Below are positions 11,194 through 22,961 of a stretch of 64,000 bases of DNA, piece after piece; position 1 is the first letter of the stretch; every line of letters begins with the position of its first letter. The notes beneath the pieces were generated by a model. That model had not been told where the DNA came from and searched no databases. It saw only the letters and a list, made by a program, of their open reading frames with translations. The position numbers and the translations under genes were made by a program. This DNA is from Apium graveolens (lineage: Eukaryota; Streptophyta; Magnoliopsida; Apiales; Apiaceae): assembly GCF_009905375.1 (NCBI RefSeq), contig NC_133650.1:297599957-297663956 (forward strand). The letters are read 5' to 3'.

Positions 11194-12190
11194 TGTTGGG
11201 TATAATTCTAACTACACAGCAACAATGGGCAGTTATATATATAATAACAAGAACATGGCAAATAACCAACTAACGAAATAAAACACGAAGGCAATAACAA
11301 ACTATAAAGACTGTAATTGACAAAGAAAGTAAAGAAAACTTATCTTTTATCGCTTTCCAAATTCTGATAAGAAGAAGAACACAACAGCTGAGTCGTCAAA
11401 TCCTTCAAGAGGACTTGACTGTTCTTGAAGAGATTATTGCCCCCCACTTAAGCTGTGATGGAATGCAGCAATATCGCTTCCAGGATAAAACAGCAACAGA
11501 TCAATCTGGCCACAGAACCAACAATGATCAACGGCGACTCGCACCTCAGTTTGCCCAAAAAACCTATGCAACTCATATATGTTTGCGAGGTAGGCACCGA
11601 GACTTGCGTCCTTTTAATCTCAAGTATACCTCTCAATATATAGGCATCTCAAGTTGCTCTTCTTCTATTTTACTCGATGTGGTACACCAAGTAACAAAAC
11701 AGAAAAAGTAAACAAAATGGTTTTTCCTTATTATTTATATTATATCGTGATTAATTAATATTAATATTACAAAATATATTCAGAGTATGATTAAAATAAT
11801 CCTTACTCAATATATTTTATATTAATAATTAAATAATCAATATAAATAATTAAACTTGTAATAGAAAAGAAAAATATAAGAGTTCTCACTAGCACTAGGT
11901 CACACAAGCATTCCACTTATGCTAGTAGTTGTAAACAACACTAACACAAGATGCTATATAAACTCAATATCTTTCTTTTACAATACCAATGTGGGACAAA
12001 ATCCCCAAAATCCATTTCAAACAAGCAACTTTGTCGCAATATATTCATGGATTCCACTAAGAAAATGTCTTAGATCCAAATATGAAAGTTTAAGTCCTCA
12101 TGTCAAGGAACAACCTCCAAGTGTTAGTTTCCGGAAATCATATCAAGAACATATATATATAATATGCCTCAAACTTTCCATTTTCTAACA
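11194..12190 (-). repeat. Probable 5' LTR of Copia-1
   Basis: Read on the minus strand, this 997-bp block begins TGTTAGAAAATGG and ends ACCCAACA, so it has TG...CA ends with TGTT/AACA inversion, and it lies 39 bp upstream of the gag start. It contains a TGTCCCACATTGG word common in plant copia promoters, followed by a TATA-like TTTATATAGC (complement of 11952-11961). I see no canonical primer site just after it and the partner LTR is outside the window, so the borders are tentative. Confidence 0.55.
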
Positions 12191-12273
12191 CTTTTAGATT
12201 TTAACTTTTAAATATGATCGAATATTTAAAATATCAACTTTCATAATTAAATTAAAATAATGTGGAAATTTTA

Positions 12274-12636
12274 GCCCGCAGAGGTTGGCTCAGTTGGTTA
12301 GAGAGGATAATTATCCAATTATCCACTTGGTCACATGTTCGAATCCCATGGGAGGAGAATTTATGATTATATCTCCTGAGTCAGAGACTGCTTAAATGCG
12401 GTTTATCTTGGTTCACGTGCTTTGCAGACTATTGCGTGAGCCCACGCTTAAATACGGTTTACCTTGGTTCACGTGGTTTGCAGGTTATTGCGTGAGCCCG
12501 TAAAATTATTGCGTCAGCCCACGCTTAAATATGGTTTACCTTGGTTCACGTGGTTTACATGCTATTGCGTGAACCCGTATGATTTACTCAGTGCGCACCC
12601 AAAATGTACTGGCTGCGAGTTAGTTACGATAAAAAA
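12274..12636 (+). mobile_element. tRNA-derived SINE (Au-like) with a triplicated body segment
   Basis: The head has RNA polymerase III box A (TGGCTCAGTTGG, 12286-12297) and box B (GTTCGAATCC, 12337-12346), spaced as in a tRNA. The body contains GGTTCACGTGG, ATTGCGTGAGCC, GTGCGCACCC and GGCTGCGAGTT words that recall the plant Au SINE family, and it ends in an A-run. A 15-bp perfect target duplication AATGTGGAAATTTTA flanks it (12259-12273 and 12637-12651). The segment starting CTTAAAT is present three times (12391, 12447, 12524). The family name is from memory; the SINE call rests on the boxes and the duplication. Confidence 0.88.
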
Positions 12637-12651
12637 AATGTGGAAATTTTA

Positions 12652-13454
12652 TTTTGCTTAGCTCTTTTAATCATCAGTTTTTTTTTTGCTAAATCCATCA
12701 GAAATTGTTCTTTTTCCGGTCAATGTAATGTGATGAATAATCAAAAAGTCTACTTTAACATGCTCAACAAAATGTTGTACAATATTTTTTAATAATGGTC
12801 ACATTTATAATTAATTCGACAATTAGAAGAATATAGTTTGACTGTTCCAGATTTCTACTTTCGATTTAAAGTTTCAGAGCTCAGAGATTCAGCCGTGAGT
12901 TTCTAAGACTCTAAGCAACGCCCCTAGCCGTAATTTATATTACCTTCTTTTATTAATATTAAATATAGTGAAATAGCACGTTTAAAAGTATGGATATTTC
13001 AAGTAAAAAAAGAAGTATAATAATATGATATTGTTTGGTTTACTTTTATATAATCTAATTCAGAACATATAATCTTTTTATTTTTACTCGTATTTAAAAT
13101 TCGATTGACTAGGACGAGTGCTTGGGTGAATACTCGAAAAATGCAAGTCAATTGATTCGATTCATGAAGTACGTAAATGATGAAAACAAGTACCGAAAAT
13201 AATTAATTGGTTACTCGAATTTTGAAAAGACAACAAAGTATAACTAATTTCCGAGTTTTATAAACTTTCTTTTCACCGATGATAAACCTAATTTAATATA
13301 TTCCCAAAAATTACATTAGATAAGAACATGTGTGGAATTAAAATTTAATTTATCAACTAGTCCAAAAATATAAATGAAACTAAAAACACAGCCGAACAAT
13401 CAACAAATAAAAATTGGGTTGGGCCTTAACCACATGGAAGGCGGACAAAGGAAA
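12652..13454. other. AT-rich intergenic DNA, no recognisable feature
   Basis: No coding frame, tandem repeat or terminal inverted repeat that I can support. Confidence 0.6.
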
Positions 13455-13874
13455 GTGTCCGTTTGGGAAATTTTAAAATAATTAACTTACAACTTAAAAT
13501 GAATAAGTGAATTATAAGTAATAAGTTGAAGAATATTTATAAGTTAATAAGTGTTTGGATAATTTTACTTATAAGTCAGAAATTTTTTTCTTAAATGAAC
13601 TAAAATACATAATTATCAATATAATTATCTTAATTCTTGAATTTTAAGTTAGATTAACATTTAAAAATATATATTTTAAAAATGAGATTAAGAAATCAGC
13701 GAAAAATCAAAATAAGTTGAAAAAAAGTACGTCGTTACCAACATTCAACTTATCAGCTTATCAGCTTATAAGTTATAAATTTAACTTATAAGTTGGTTCG
13801 ACAAACACTCGTAAATAAGTTGTTACGGACTTATAAGCCAAAAGTGGCTTATAAATCGGTGGCCAAACAGGCCC
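13455..13874. mobile_element. Possible MITE (foldback, GTTTGG ends)
   Basis: The left end reads GTGTCCGTTTGGG, and the right end, complemented, reads GGGCCTGTTTGGCCACC. Inside, many ACTTATAAGT and AGCTTATAAG words in both orientations give strong fold-back potential. I could not find a clean target duplication, so the borders and the class remain uncertain. Confidence 0.4.
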
Positions 13875-14860
13875 ATATAGTAATACCAATCTTTGGCATA
13901 GATTAAAGGTTTCATACTAACCTTATATATTATAAGAAGCCCAATGTCTAGACGTGACCATGGCCTATTTGTATGAGCCACTAGAGGAGAAATGACTCAA
14001 CTGAGTCTCGTTATCAGAAATAAGATTAATTTACGAAAAAATAACAATTAAAACTACAACAAATTACTAATTGTACCGAATAAAAACAGCACCATTAAAT
14101 ATTGTGGTTTGGTGTTTAAAATCCTCCATAGAATATTTGTACTCCCTTTCATTTCTTATTTTCTTGTACATATATTTTTTTCTCCATATATTTTGCTTGT
14201 CATTTTTCATTCGATTTTAATCCAATTCAATTCTCATCAAGTGAATATAAACTTAGAGCAGTTTGAAAAAAATTCTTAAATGAGCTATTAACTTCAAATA
14301 TAAGAAATACGCGTTTGAGTTATTGACTCGTCCGACCCGGCAGCATTTTGTCGCAAAATGATAATTCAATAATATCTTCAAGGACTTGCTCCTAAATTAC
14401 TAAAACATTATATTCATGCCTTAATTTTAAGAAAATATTATCCTTAAATGAGCTATTCTTTCAAAATATAAAAATCTGACACAAAATGACACTTCAAACA
14501 GTGTCTTCAAGGGAGCAAATCCTGCATACTTACTATCCATGTCCTAACCTGATATTTAAGGATTTTGACTAACAATGATGCTCCAACGTTCTCTTAAAAC
14601 AAGTTTAACGGCATCCTATCATATTCTTTAAAAATAGGATAAAATAAAATTATAAAAAATTTAAGATATTATATAATAGATCAACTTCAACAATACTTCT
14701 TATATTTACTAATTAAATTGGGAGGGAAATTAATATTTTGTTGGTGAAAACAACAATCGGAATGATTAGTGATGTGACAACCCGTATCAAATCTCGAGTA
14801 TTTTTCGAAATTCGGGTCAAGTCCTGATTCCGAAATAAACCGAAGTCTACTGGCCCAAAT
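13875..14860. other. AT-rich DNA with degraded repeat material
   Basis: A CTCCCTTTCATTTCTTATT stretch near 14141 resembles one end of a common plant MITE, but no partner end was found. A block near 14390-14455 (ACTAAAACATTA … TTTTAAGAAAATA) resembles 55745-55800, so a dispersed repeat is likely. No gene. Confidence 0.4.
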
Positions 14861-15551
14861 TAGAGATGCACAAAAGGCCCACCGGGCCGGGCTTTGACCG
14901 GGCCTTAAAAAGCCCGGGCTTTGACCGGCCCGGCCCGGGCTTTCCAAAAATGTCAGAGCCCGTTTGGGCCCTCGAGGGGACTTCTTTTCGGGCCGGACCG
15001 GATCGGACCGGGCTTTTTTCTGGGTTTAAATCGGATTGAGTATTATTAGAGATTACGAAGAATATATATGTTAGTAACTAGATCATCGTAAAAATGTATT
15101 AGTTTACATGAAATACTTTATGAAAACATTACTTCGTTGAAAACATTTAAGTTCGGAAAAAAATAAACATGTTTATAAAATAATATGTTTTATCATTGTT
15201 ATGATAATAATGATATCCAAATATATATAATGTACTTATTATATCTTCTTTCATTATTTATGCAACGAATTTTATAAATAATATTAATAATCACAAATAT
15301 GTAAATATATATGTGTTTAAAGTATTATTTATATTTATAGTAAATGTGAATTAATAAATATATAGAAAAATATATTAGAATAATCAGATTATAACCGGGT
15401 TTTTTCAGGCTTTTAACCGGGTCGGGCCGGGCCGAGCTTTGCCTTAAAATATAGGGCCCGTCGAGGCCCGAAGCCCGGGCCGGGACCGGGCCGGGCTTGA
15501 CTGGATCGGGTCGGGCCAGATTTTCGGGCCCGGATTTTTTGTGCATCTCTA
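14861..15551. mobile_element. hAT-type MITE with GGGCC-rich ends
   Basis: A 691-bp element with terminal inverted repeat TAGAGATGCACAAAA at both ends. The flanking 8 bp are GCCCAAAT (14853-14860) and GGCCAAAT (15552-15559), an 8-bp duplication with one mismatch, as expected for hAT. About 120 bp inside each end is full of CCGGGCC/GGCCCGG words, while the core is AT-rich. It encodes nothing; the apparent frames come from the GC-rich ends. Confidence 0.85.
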
Positions 15552-15559
15552 GGCCAAAT

Positions 15560-16027
15560 GCATCCAACTTGGTTAATTACTAGTCAATTACAAGCCCCAA
15601 AAGATCATGATTTGGTTGTGCAAATAGTAGTATTACTTTGTCTTATAAACATAATAAAAGTTTCAAATCTCATCGATGTGGAATTGGGTGTTACAAACTC
15701 ACCTACTTAAACTCCTAACGTACTCGTTGGGCCTGACCAGACAGCCAATAATTCCAAGATCGTTTCTCTGTAATCATTATAATGTCTTTTTAAACATAAG
15801 AAATAAAAGGGGTTTCTTAATCTTGAGGACTAATTTAAAAGACAGTTGAAACACTATTTTCGGTCAAAATCTTTAAATTTTAAGTTTGAACATAGTATAG
15901 CTAGTCTTTTGTCTAATAGAGTAACTTTTCAAGGTCCCAAATTGAAATTTAAGAAAGGTAAGAAAATTTGTGCTCCGACAGTGTTCCATTTTTTTAAAGA
16001 AGTAGCCCAACTTCATTAATCAATATT
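15560..16027. other. Intergenic DNA, nothing recognised
   Basis: No coding frame or repeat structure seen. Confidence 0.55.
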
Positions 16028-16035
16028 TATAATAA

Positions 16036-16717
16036 GAGTTAATTGCACTTTACAGCCCCTAACTTTGATAAAAAAATGTGTATCAAAAATTTGAGAATAT
16101 AAAATTATACTCCTTAACTTATATTTTAGCAATCGTTATACACCCATTTTCATAATTTCACTAAATTGAACAAGGGTAAAATCGGAAATTTAGCAAAAAT
16201 ATTATGTATTTTATATTTTATAACTTTTAAATAATGTTAAAAATTGAATTTTGATACAAAATTCTAAGTTTTTAATTTTTAAATGATAATAATAATTTCA
16301 GTATTGATTTTCATTTTATATTATTAATGCTAATATTTTGTAATTCTACAAAAAACAATTTTAACAATTAGTTTTGATTATATAATTAAATTAATTAAGT
16401 AGAGTAATAAAAATTTGAAATTGATATTATAAAAATGAAAATCGAATGAAAATTAATAGTGCTATTTGAAAATTATAGATTTTTATTTTATAGCTGATAT
16501 AAAAAAATATATAATTTTTAATATTATTTGAACAAGATAAATTTTATTTTGATTAAGTATATTGCTGAATTTCCGGTTTTACTCATAACCAAATTCTGAA
16601 TAGTGGTGCATAATAAATCCTAAAGTTGAAGTGTAGGGGTGCAAATTGAATTTACCAAAATTTTGGTACAAATTAATTTTTGAAATAAAGTATTAGGTTG
16701 CAAAGTGTATTAACCCT
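16036..16717. mobile_element. MITE-like element, TTAATTGCACTTT ends
   Basis: A left end GAGTTAATTGCACTTTACAG matches, imperfectly, the complemented right end AGGGTTAATACACTTTGCAA. An 8-bp direct repeat TATAATAA flanks it (16028-16035 and 16718-16725). The interior is non-coding and very AT-rich. The 8-bp duplication suggests hAT, but the low-complexity flank makes this weak; a Mutator relative is possible. Confidence 0.6.
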
Positions 16718-16873
16718 TATAATAAAGTATACCGACCACTATCTTTTTGCCTCTTTTGTATAGGTTATTTTTGTTTATAAGATTGAACTTTTAATAATAA
16801 AATATTAAATAAGGAATGTGTACAATGAGTATTATCGGAGATTAATATGTTAACTCATGTCATAAGTAAATAA

Positions 16874-18043
16874 TGTAACTCATTAGTTTTGATGATCACA
16901 ACATATCAAGCTATCATGTTATTATTTGAGAATGTGTGCAGGATATATCAGCTTAATGACATAAGCTGTTATAAGTCACAGTTCTATTTCAGCAAGTTAT
17001 GATCACATTATTCAGAATAACAGCAAGCCAAGATGAACAGTCCAGAATCAACATGGAAGTCGATTTTAAAGGAGAATATTCAGGAACTTCTTTTAGTAGA
17101 TTGTAAGGGCTTCTCTATTATATTATGCGTGTTTTATATATAATAGAGCTCAGTTTTTCAAGCTTTTTAAAACCGTCCCTAATTTGTAGGAGTTTGTTTC
17201 TTTTTCAAACTCTTTCTCCTACAAACCTGTTTAAATCGTTTTATACTCTGAAGAGACTTTTTCTGATCGTTTTCATTCTTTCTTTCTCTTCTGTCACACG
17301 TATACATGAACGTTGGAAATCATCCCAGCGAACTTAAACATTAGAATTGGATTCTAACCGTTGTAAGTTGTTGAGATTATTTTGAACGTTGGTGTATGTT
17401 TATATATGGAATTTCTTGCAGTTCTTATCGAGTACTAATTGTAGCAAGAACACTCACAACTCACTAAACTTTATTGATTCCAAAATATTCTCGAGCTCTT
17501 AATTATATATACACGTTATATCTTAGAGAGTCTATAGTTTGAGTTGTAATCACTTTATTATTCGATTTGTATTGTTCAATTTGTATTGATTAGTTGCTGG
17601 ATAGTTCGCTAAGGGAAACAAGGGTTTGGTGAACTAGTGCTAGAGAAGTTTGTACCACGGGGTAGTATAGTACTTAGAGGGCAGGTTCAGAAACAGGGTT
17701 TCAGCAAGCCATTATTAGCAGCGGGGATAAAAGGAGATATATTATTGTATCTCGTAATTGTAAACTTATTGTGATTCAATAATATATTTTCTTACCAAGT
17801 TGGTAAGGGACCAGGACGTAGACCATAGAGGATTAGGGGTTGGACCTGGCTAAAATTCTTGTGTGTTCTTATTATTTTTCTGCATACTATTTTCTGCACT
17901 GCATTTAGTCATCTCAGTTTACTATCATTGTCAGATTATTGAACTGTTTATAAAAAATCTCAGTAAGCTATTATCGGGTAATATTTAAAACTAATCTTAG
18001 TTTGCCATATTCACCTATTCACCCCCCTCTAGGTGTATTTTCA
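16874..18043 (+). repeat. 5' LTR of SIRE-1
   Basis: It begins TGTAACTCATTAG and ends GGTGTATTTTCA. The TATA-like TTTATATATAATAG (about 17133-17146) puts transcription start near 17170. Near 16960 it lacks about 23 bp present in the 3' LTR. Confidence 0.93.
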
Positions 18044-18044
18044 G

Positions 18045-18056
18045 TTGGTATCAGGG
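18045..18056 (+). other. Primer binding site of SIRE-1
   Basis: TTGGTATCAGGGC lies directly after the LTR. It differs from the canonical methionine-initiator site by one base (AGAGC to AGGGC). Confidence 0.8.
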
Positions 18057-18102
18057 CTTTGGTATACTAATCTTACCGTAACAGGAATAGTATTCGATCG
18101 AA

Positions 18103-20133
18103 ATGGCTGACAAATATCCTGAAGGAACCTCGGATTACCAAGCACCTCTTTTGCTTGGTACGGAAAACTATAACTGGTGGAAAGGACGCATGAAAGTCTA
18201 CCTATCCATGGAGCCACTAGCATTGGGAGTTGTTCAGAAGGGTCCATTTGAGTTCAAGGACAAAGAAGGTAAAGTGAAAGACATTGATGATCTCACGGAG
18301 GCTAAACTACTCAAATACATTTTCAATGGAAAGGCTAGGAATTCTTCATGAATGGGTTATGTCCTAGTGAATGTGATAAAGTCTCTTCATGCAAATCAAC
18401 TAAAGATATATGGGATACTCTGGAATTGTATCACGAAGGATCCAAGAGCTTAAAGAAGGTGAAATTGAGCAAACTAATGAATGAGTTCGGAAATTTCAAA
18501 CTTCGAGATAGAGAAACTTTTCGAGAAAGTCAAGCTAGATTCCAGACAAATCTGAATGCCTTAAAGCAACTTGGCAAACATATCCCTCAGGAAGAAATTA
18601 ACATGAAGATACTTAGTGATGTGCCATTTATCTATGAACCAAAGGTAACAACTTTGGAATCCTCTCCAACTATAGATACTATGGATCAATTGGCTGTTTT
18701 TGCAGAATTGGAACAATTTGAAAGCAAAATCAAGGAAAGCCAATCAAGTTCTATGCAAGCTCCTGTTTCTCAAATAAAGCAATTAGCTCTTCACACTAAT
18801 GACAGCTTACTGAAATCTGAAGATGAGTCAGATGAAGAACCGGCTTTAATATCCAGGAAGATCAGAAAGATGATCTAGAAGAAGAACAAGCTGAAAAGAG
18901 ATAAAGGCAGATTTTCTAACAACAAGAAGGTCAACAAGGATTCTAAAGATCAGACATGCTTTGAATGTGGAAAGCCATGCCATTATAAGCGGGACTGCTA
19001 CAAATTGAAGTCAAAACAACAAACTGTCTTCAAGGATAAGAAGAAAGCTAAAGCTCTAATGACTTGGAGTGATGATGACTCGGTTTCCAGTGATGATTCA
19101 AGTGGAGACATGGTTAATCTTGCCCTAGTTGGACTTGATGATGATTCTGTTCGAGGAAATTCGGAAAGTGGCTACATAGAAAGTGATTCAGAAGAAGATC
19201 AGAGTGAGGTAAACTCTTGTAAATATAATTTATCTTCTGAAAATATTGTTTTAGAATAACCATGCAGGAATGTGAGGATGTATCTATGGGAGAATATTAT
19301 TCTCTTAAAGCTGAAAATAACAAGCTAAAAGAGAAGAATAATTATCTCAGGACCATGGTTCAAGATTTGATGAGCAAAGTGGATACTTGGATTGACAAGA
19401 AGGTACCTACACAAGCTGACAAATAAGCTAAAATCAAGGATCTTCAAGCTAAAGTCAGTCATGTGGAAAACTTTAACAAAATTCTCCTCAAAAGGAACAA
19501 GACTCAATTAATGGAGATCACAGAGCTAAAGAAGGAGATTGAAGCAAGGGATGAATGTTTGGAACTGTTCAAACTCAGAGAATCAATCAATGCAGAACCT
19601 ACAAATCAAGCAGAAGAACCATCTCAGCAAGCTGAAACATAAATCAGCAAGCTGAAAAGATTGATCTACTCACAAAGGAAGTTGAGGATCTAAAAAAGGG
19701 CATGGGATCTTTTGTTCAAGGAGAAGAGAGTCTCAAATCAATGATGAACAACACAAATATTCCATTGGTTAGAGAAGGAATTGGAATGAATGCCAACAAG
19801 AAGGACAAAGCTCTAAGATATGAAGGAAAACATGGCATACCCTATGATTATGGTATGCCTTGGAAGATATGCAACAGATGTGGAAAGAAAGGGCATCTGG
19901 AAAAACATTGCAGAGTTCAGAATGGACAAAAATCGTACCATGGAGGAAACAAACAGAAGACAACTTACTATGGTCAGAATGGCAGAACAAAGACAACTTA
20001 CTATCATCAAGATGACAGAGTTAAATCACCCAGATTTATCCAAAAATGGATAAAGAAATCTTATTTACATGTTTTATATATTTTATCTGATAACCATGTC
20101 GGACCCAACAAACTTTGGGTACCAAAAGGTTGA
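18103..20133 (+). pseudogene. gag: Gag of SIRE-1, broken
   Basis: The start ATG at 18103 opens MADKYPEGTSDYQAPLLLG, then NYNWWKGRMKVYL of the copia gag entry. A frameshift near 18335 moves the reading to the frame that carries the UBN2-like domain (CKSTKDIWDTLELYHEG). In-frame stops follow at 18876-18878 and 19257-19259 with further breaks to 19700. A first CCHC knuckle (CFECGKPCHYKRDC, about 18958), an acidic serine-rich segment, a long glutamate/lysine coiled coil (19260-19700) and a second knuckle (CNRCGKKGHLEKHC, about 19870) are visible. It ends at LWVPKG followed by TGA at 20131-20133, the usual gag-pol boundary motif. Confidence 0.88.
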
Positions 20134-20154
20134 GTTGTTTTATTTATTTTATAG

Positions 20155-20502
20155 ATGTGTCTTGCCGCTCGAGTCAAATCAACTCAATGGATCTTGGATA
20201 ACGGATGTACTAGACATATGAGTGGAGACAAAGCACAGTTCTTGAGTCTTCAGATGAAAAAGGGTGGAAGAGTGACTATTGGTAATAACAAAACTCTTCA
20301 AATCCTTGGAAAAGGTAAAATAGGTAATAAACACATTTCAATTGATAAAGTTCAATATGTTAAATGCTTAAAATATAATCAGCTTAGTATAAGTCAGTTA
20401 TATGATGATGGTCATAAGGTTGATTTTGGTATTGAGAAGTGTATTATTACTATTGGTGCTATCAAAGTTCCCCTAGTTGCTAGAAGGGAAGGACAAAATA
20501 TA
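20155..20502 (+). pseudogene. pol: Aspartic protease of SIRE-1, cut by the viral insertion
   Basis: In the same frame as the gag stop 21 bases upstream. It contains WILDNGCTRHMSGD (catalytic D present, second residue Asn rather than Ser or Thr) and LSISQLYDDGHKVDF of the copia protease fold. SIRE similarity stops at about 20502 (…GQNI) and resumes at about 49236 in the GAG-pre-integrase region, so the insertion fell in the protease-integrase spacer. Confidence 0.85.
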
Positions 20503-21400
20503 AGAATTAACACAAAATATTAAAACATGATATGAACAAGAATAGGATTTGAAATTACTTGGAAACGCTTTTGATTATATAACTGAAAGCAATCTGCTAG
20601 TCTTTGTGTACAATTTGAGAAAACTTGAGAATAAACTTCGGAAATATGAACTGCTATCACTGGTACAAGATGTGTATATTATCTGCTCTCTAATTTCAAG
20701 TGTGTCTATTACTCTCTTCTTTCTATTATTTATAGAAGGATGAGGAGTCTAATTTCTTGAAACAACATCATTCTTTTTCTTGTAGTGGAGTTCTGCTTTC
20801 CTGAGTGGACAGGTTGATTTGAGTGGGAGGTCCTCTTTTTCTTAGTGAAAGGGCTGCTTTCCTGAGTGGGAGGCTGCTTTCTTCAGAGGATTTTGAGTAT
20901 GATTCCTCTTCCACCGAAAGTTGCTTTATTTGGAGAATATTGTTGAGTTGGTCTCAGTGGCAATCTTCTTTTGTGTCTTCTTTGTCTTCTTTTGAATAAT
21001 GCTGAGTTAGTATCAGAGGGAAGTGTCTTCTTTGTCTTCTTTTGTGTCCTCTGCTTATTTTACGGAGAAATGATGATATAATGAAAACTAGATACAAAAT
21101 TTAAATGATGTACAATATCCTTTTTTCTTTCTTTTCTTTTTTCTTTTCTTTTCTTTTCTTACTTTTTACCGTTTTACCCCTAATAATTTGGAGTAAAAAA
21201 GTATCTTTACAAACTGATTACAATAATAAAATAAAGGAAAACTAAATAATATGAAATGATGTAAATTTGCATGAAATTTTTGGGGGTATTTTGGACTTTT
21301 TTCTTTTTTTTTCTTTTCTTTCTTTGCTTTTTTCTTTTCTTTTCTTTTCTTACTTTTCCTTTTTTTTTGATTTTTCAATCAGTGGAAACTACAGGGGATA
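20503..21400 (-). promoter_or_regulatory. Pararetroviral intergenic region with promoter
   Basis: On the minus strand a TATA box (TATAAATA, complement of 20727-20734) lies downstream of the coding genes, where caulimovirids have their pregenomic promoter. Upstream of it are two copies of the complement of GCTTTCCTGAGTGG (20795-20808, 20856-20869). Two long purine tracts follow (CTTTT-rich on the plus strand, 21121-21163 and 21297-21370), similar to each other. I did not find a clear methionine primer site; it may lie in the missing part. Confidence 0.6.
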
Positions 21401-21433
21401 ATATCCCGTGGCAGTCATCTTCGTTGTCATCTC

Positions 21434-22816
21434 CTAAATGAACCGGACTGCTGTCATCGTCGGAATCATAAATTGAATTTGAGTTGAAGTAAGGATTCTT
21501 TGTATTGGCTTCTGGTTTTTGCTTGGGCTAATACTGCCTGGGCATTTGATTTTTGGGCAAAAAAAGTGGCAACTTCTTTGTTGGTAATAAAATTTTGACT
21601 TGATAATATTTTTGAATGATCTATTTGGAAATCTTTTGGTCTTCTTTAAAATTGCTCCACCATTTGACTTTGAAGGACCGAACAATACATGACTATATTT
21701 GGTTGAAATGAATTTTAAACTCCCAAGAACAAACCCATTGAAGAAAGAAATTTGAACATAACAGTAAAAGAGGAGGAAAACGTCTTTCGTATACTGTGGG
21801 TTTGAAGTGTGTTTTGAACAGTTTTAGACATTCAGATGCATTTGGAGTAAGAATTTCTTCAATTGCTCCGAAGAAATCCCACCATTGAAGGAACCAAACA
21901 GGGAGTTCCTGAACTTGGATTTTGGTGTTGAAATAGAACAACCGGGAATGACTATTCTTCTAATTTTGAATAAAGAATGAATTATGCCATGATTGCTGGT
22001 AATCCCAGTAGGAATATGAGGAGCAGTGGTTTAATTATCTTTTGAAGTTTGAAGGAAAAAATTTTAGATGGTGGAGTTCTTGGCCCCATTGACTTGGGTG
22101 GATGACTTTTTGTATTTGACATGTTGTGTATGAAGGCGTTGGGTGTTCTCTATCCTGGGCATTGTAAAAATGTTTGAACGTGACCGATTCAGTAGACAAG
22201 AGAATGGCTTTGATAATATTCATTATTTTTTGATAGATCCCAGAGTTTGAACATCCATCCTTTAGGGAAAACATTTGAAATTGCTAGGGAGGCATCGTCA
22301 TTGTTAAATCCCCTTTCGACTGATACTATTTTTTGATGGTTTCTTTTGGTATAATAATCAGAATTGGATTTTGAAAAGTTTGACTGGCTGACCACTACCT
22401 CCTGGTTTTGCATTTTTGGGGTATCAACTTCTAATTTTGACATAGGTCTCTGAGGAACTAAGAGGGTTGGGTTTTGAAAACTAACTGTTTGTGTAGTTTG
22501 AAATGGAGTATTTGTAGGTTGGCTGGAAGAAGTGTTTTGTTGGGTAACTTTAATTGATTTTTCTAGAAGAGCTTTGGGAGGCTGTTGAGGGATTTTGGAT
22601 GTTGAGGCCATGGGCTTTGATGGTTTGAAGGGCTAGAAATAATTTATTGTCTTCTTCATCTGCAATTACCTTATCGATCCAGGATGTGATCGGTTTTCCT
22701 GAAGAAGTACTCGCTTTACTTTGTTGAGTGACCGGGAGTTGTCCGGGAAAGGATGGGGTTTTTCCCCCACCTCTGCCTTTTCGAGGCATGAGACTATCTG
22801 TTTTGTAGAAACTCAC
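21434..22816 (-). pseudogene. Pararetroviral TAV/inclusion-body-like gene, broken
   Basis: Read from 22816 downward: a basic start (MSFYKTDSLMPRKGRG), a glutamine- and threonine-rich low-complexity region, a WMFKLWDLS segment near 22245, then VTFKHFYNAQ and an aromatic-rich region (LPVWFLQWWDFFG, about 21890) down to FKVKWW near 21650 and an acidic tail near 21450. Position after RT/RNase H and this aromatic core fit the translation-transactivator/inclusion-body gene of caulimovirids. At least three frame changes and several stops are present. The identification is from memory of the family and is moderate. Confidence 0.6.
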
Positions 22817-22961
22817 GGGTCAGGAAATCAGGGACACAGTTCATATCTCCCTTAATGTGTTCAATATCAAAATAAAAAATGCTTAATAATGCTTGCCATC
22901 TGGCGAAAATTTGTTTTGATGCAATATTTTGGACATCTTTTTGTAAAACCTCTTTTGCAGA

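Noticed and set aside
12276..12350. tRNA gene
   Set aside because: Box A and B are present, but the fold is poor, the sequence continues into a SINE body and a 15-bp target duplication flanks the whole unit.
16036..16717. Possible 9-bp Mutator-type target duplication
   Set aside because: Only 8 bp match and the flank is low complexity; left as an unclassified MITE.
17125..17337. 70-codon ORF in the SIRE-1 LTR
   Set aside because: Overlaps the TATA and R region of the LTR and is pyrimidine-rich low complexity; not coding.
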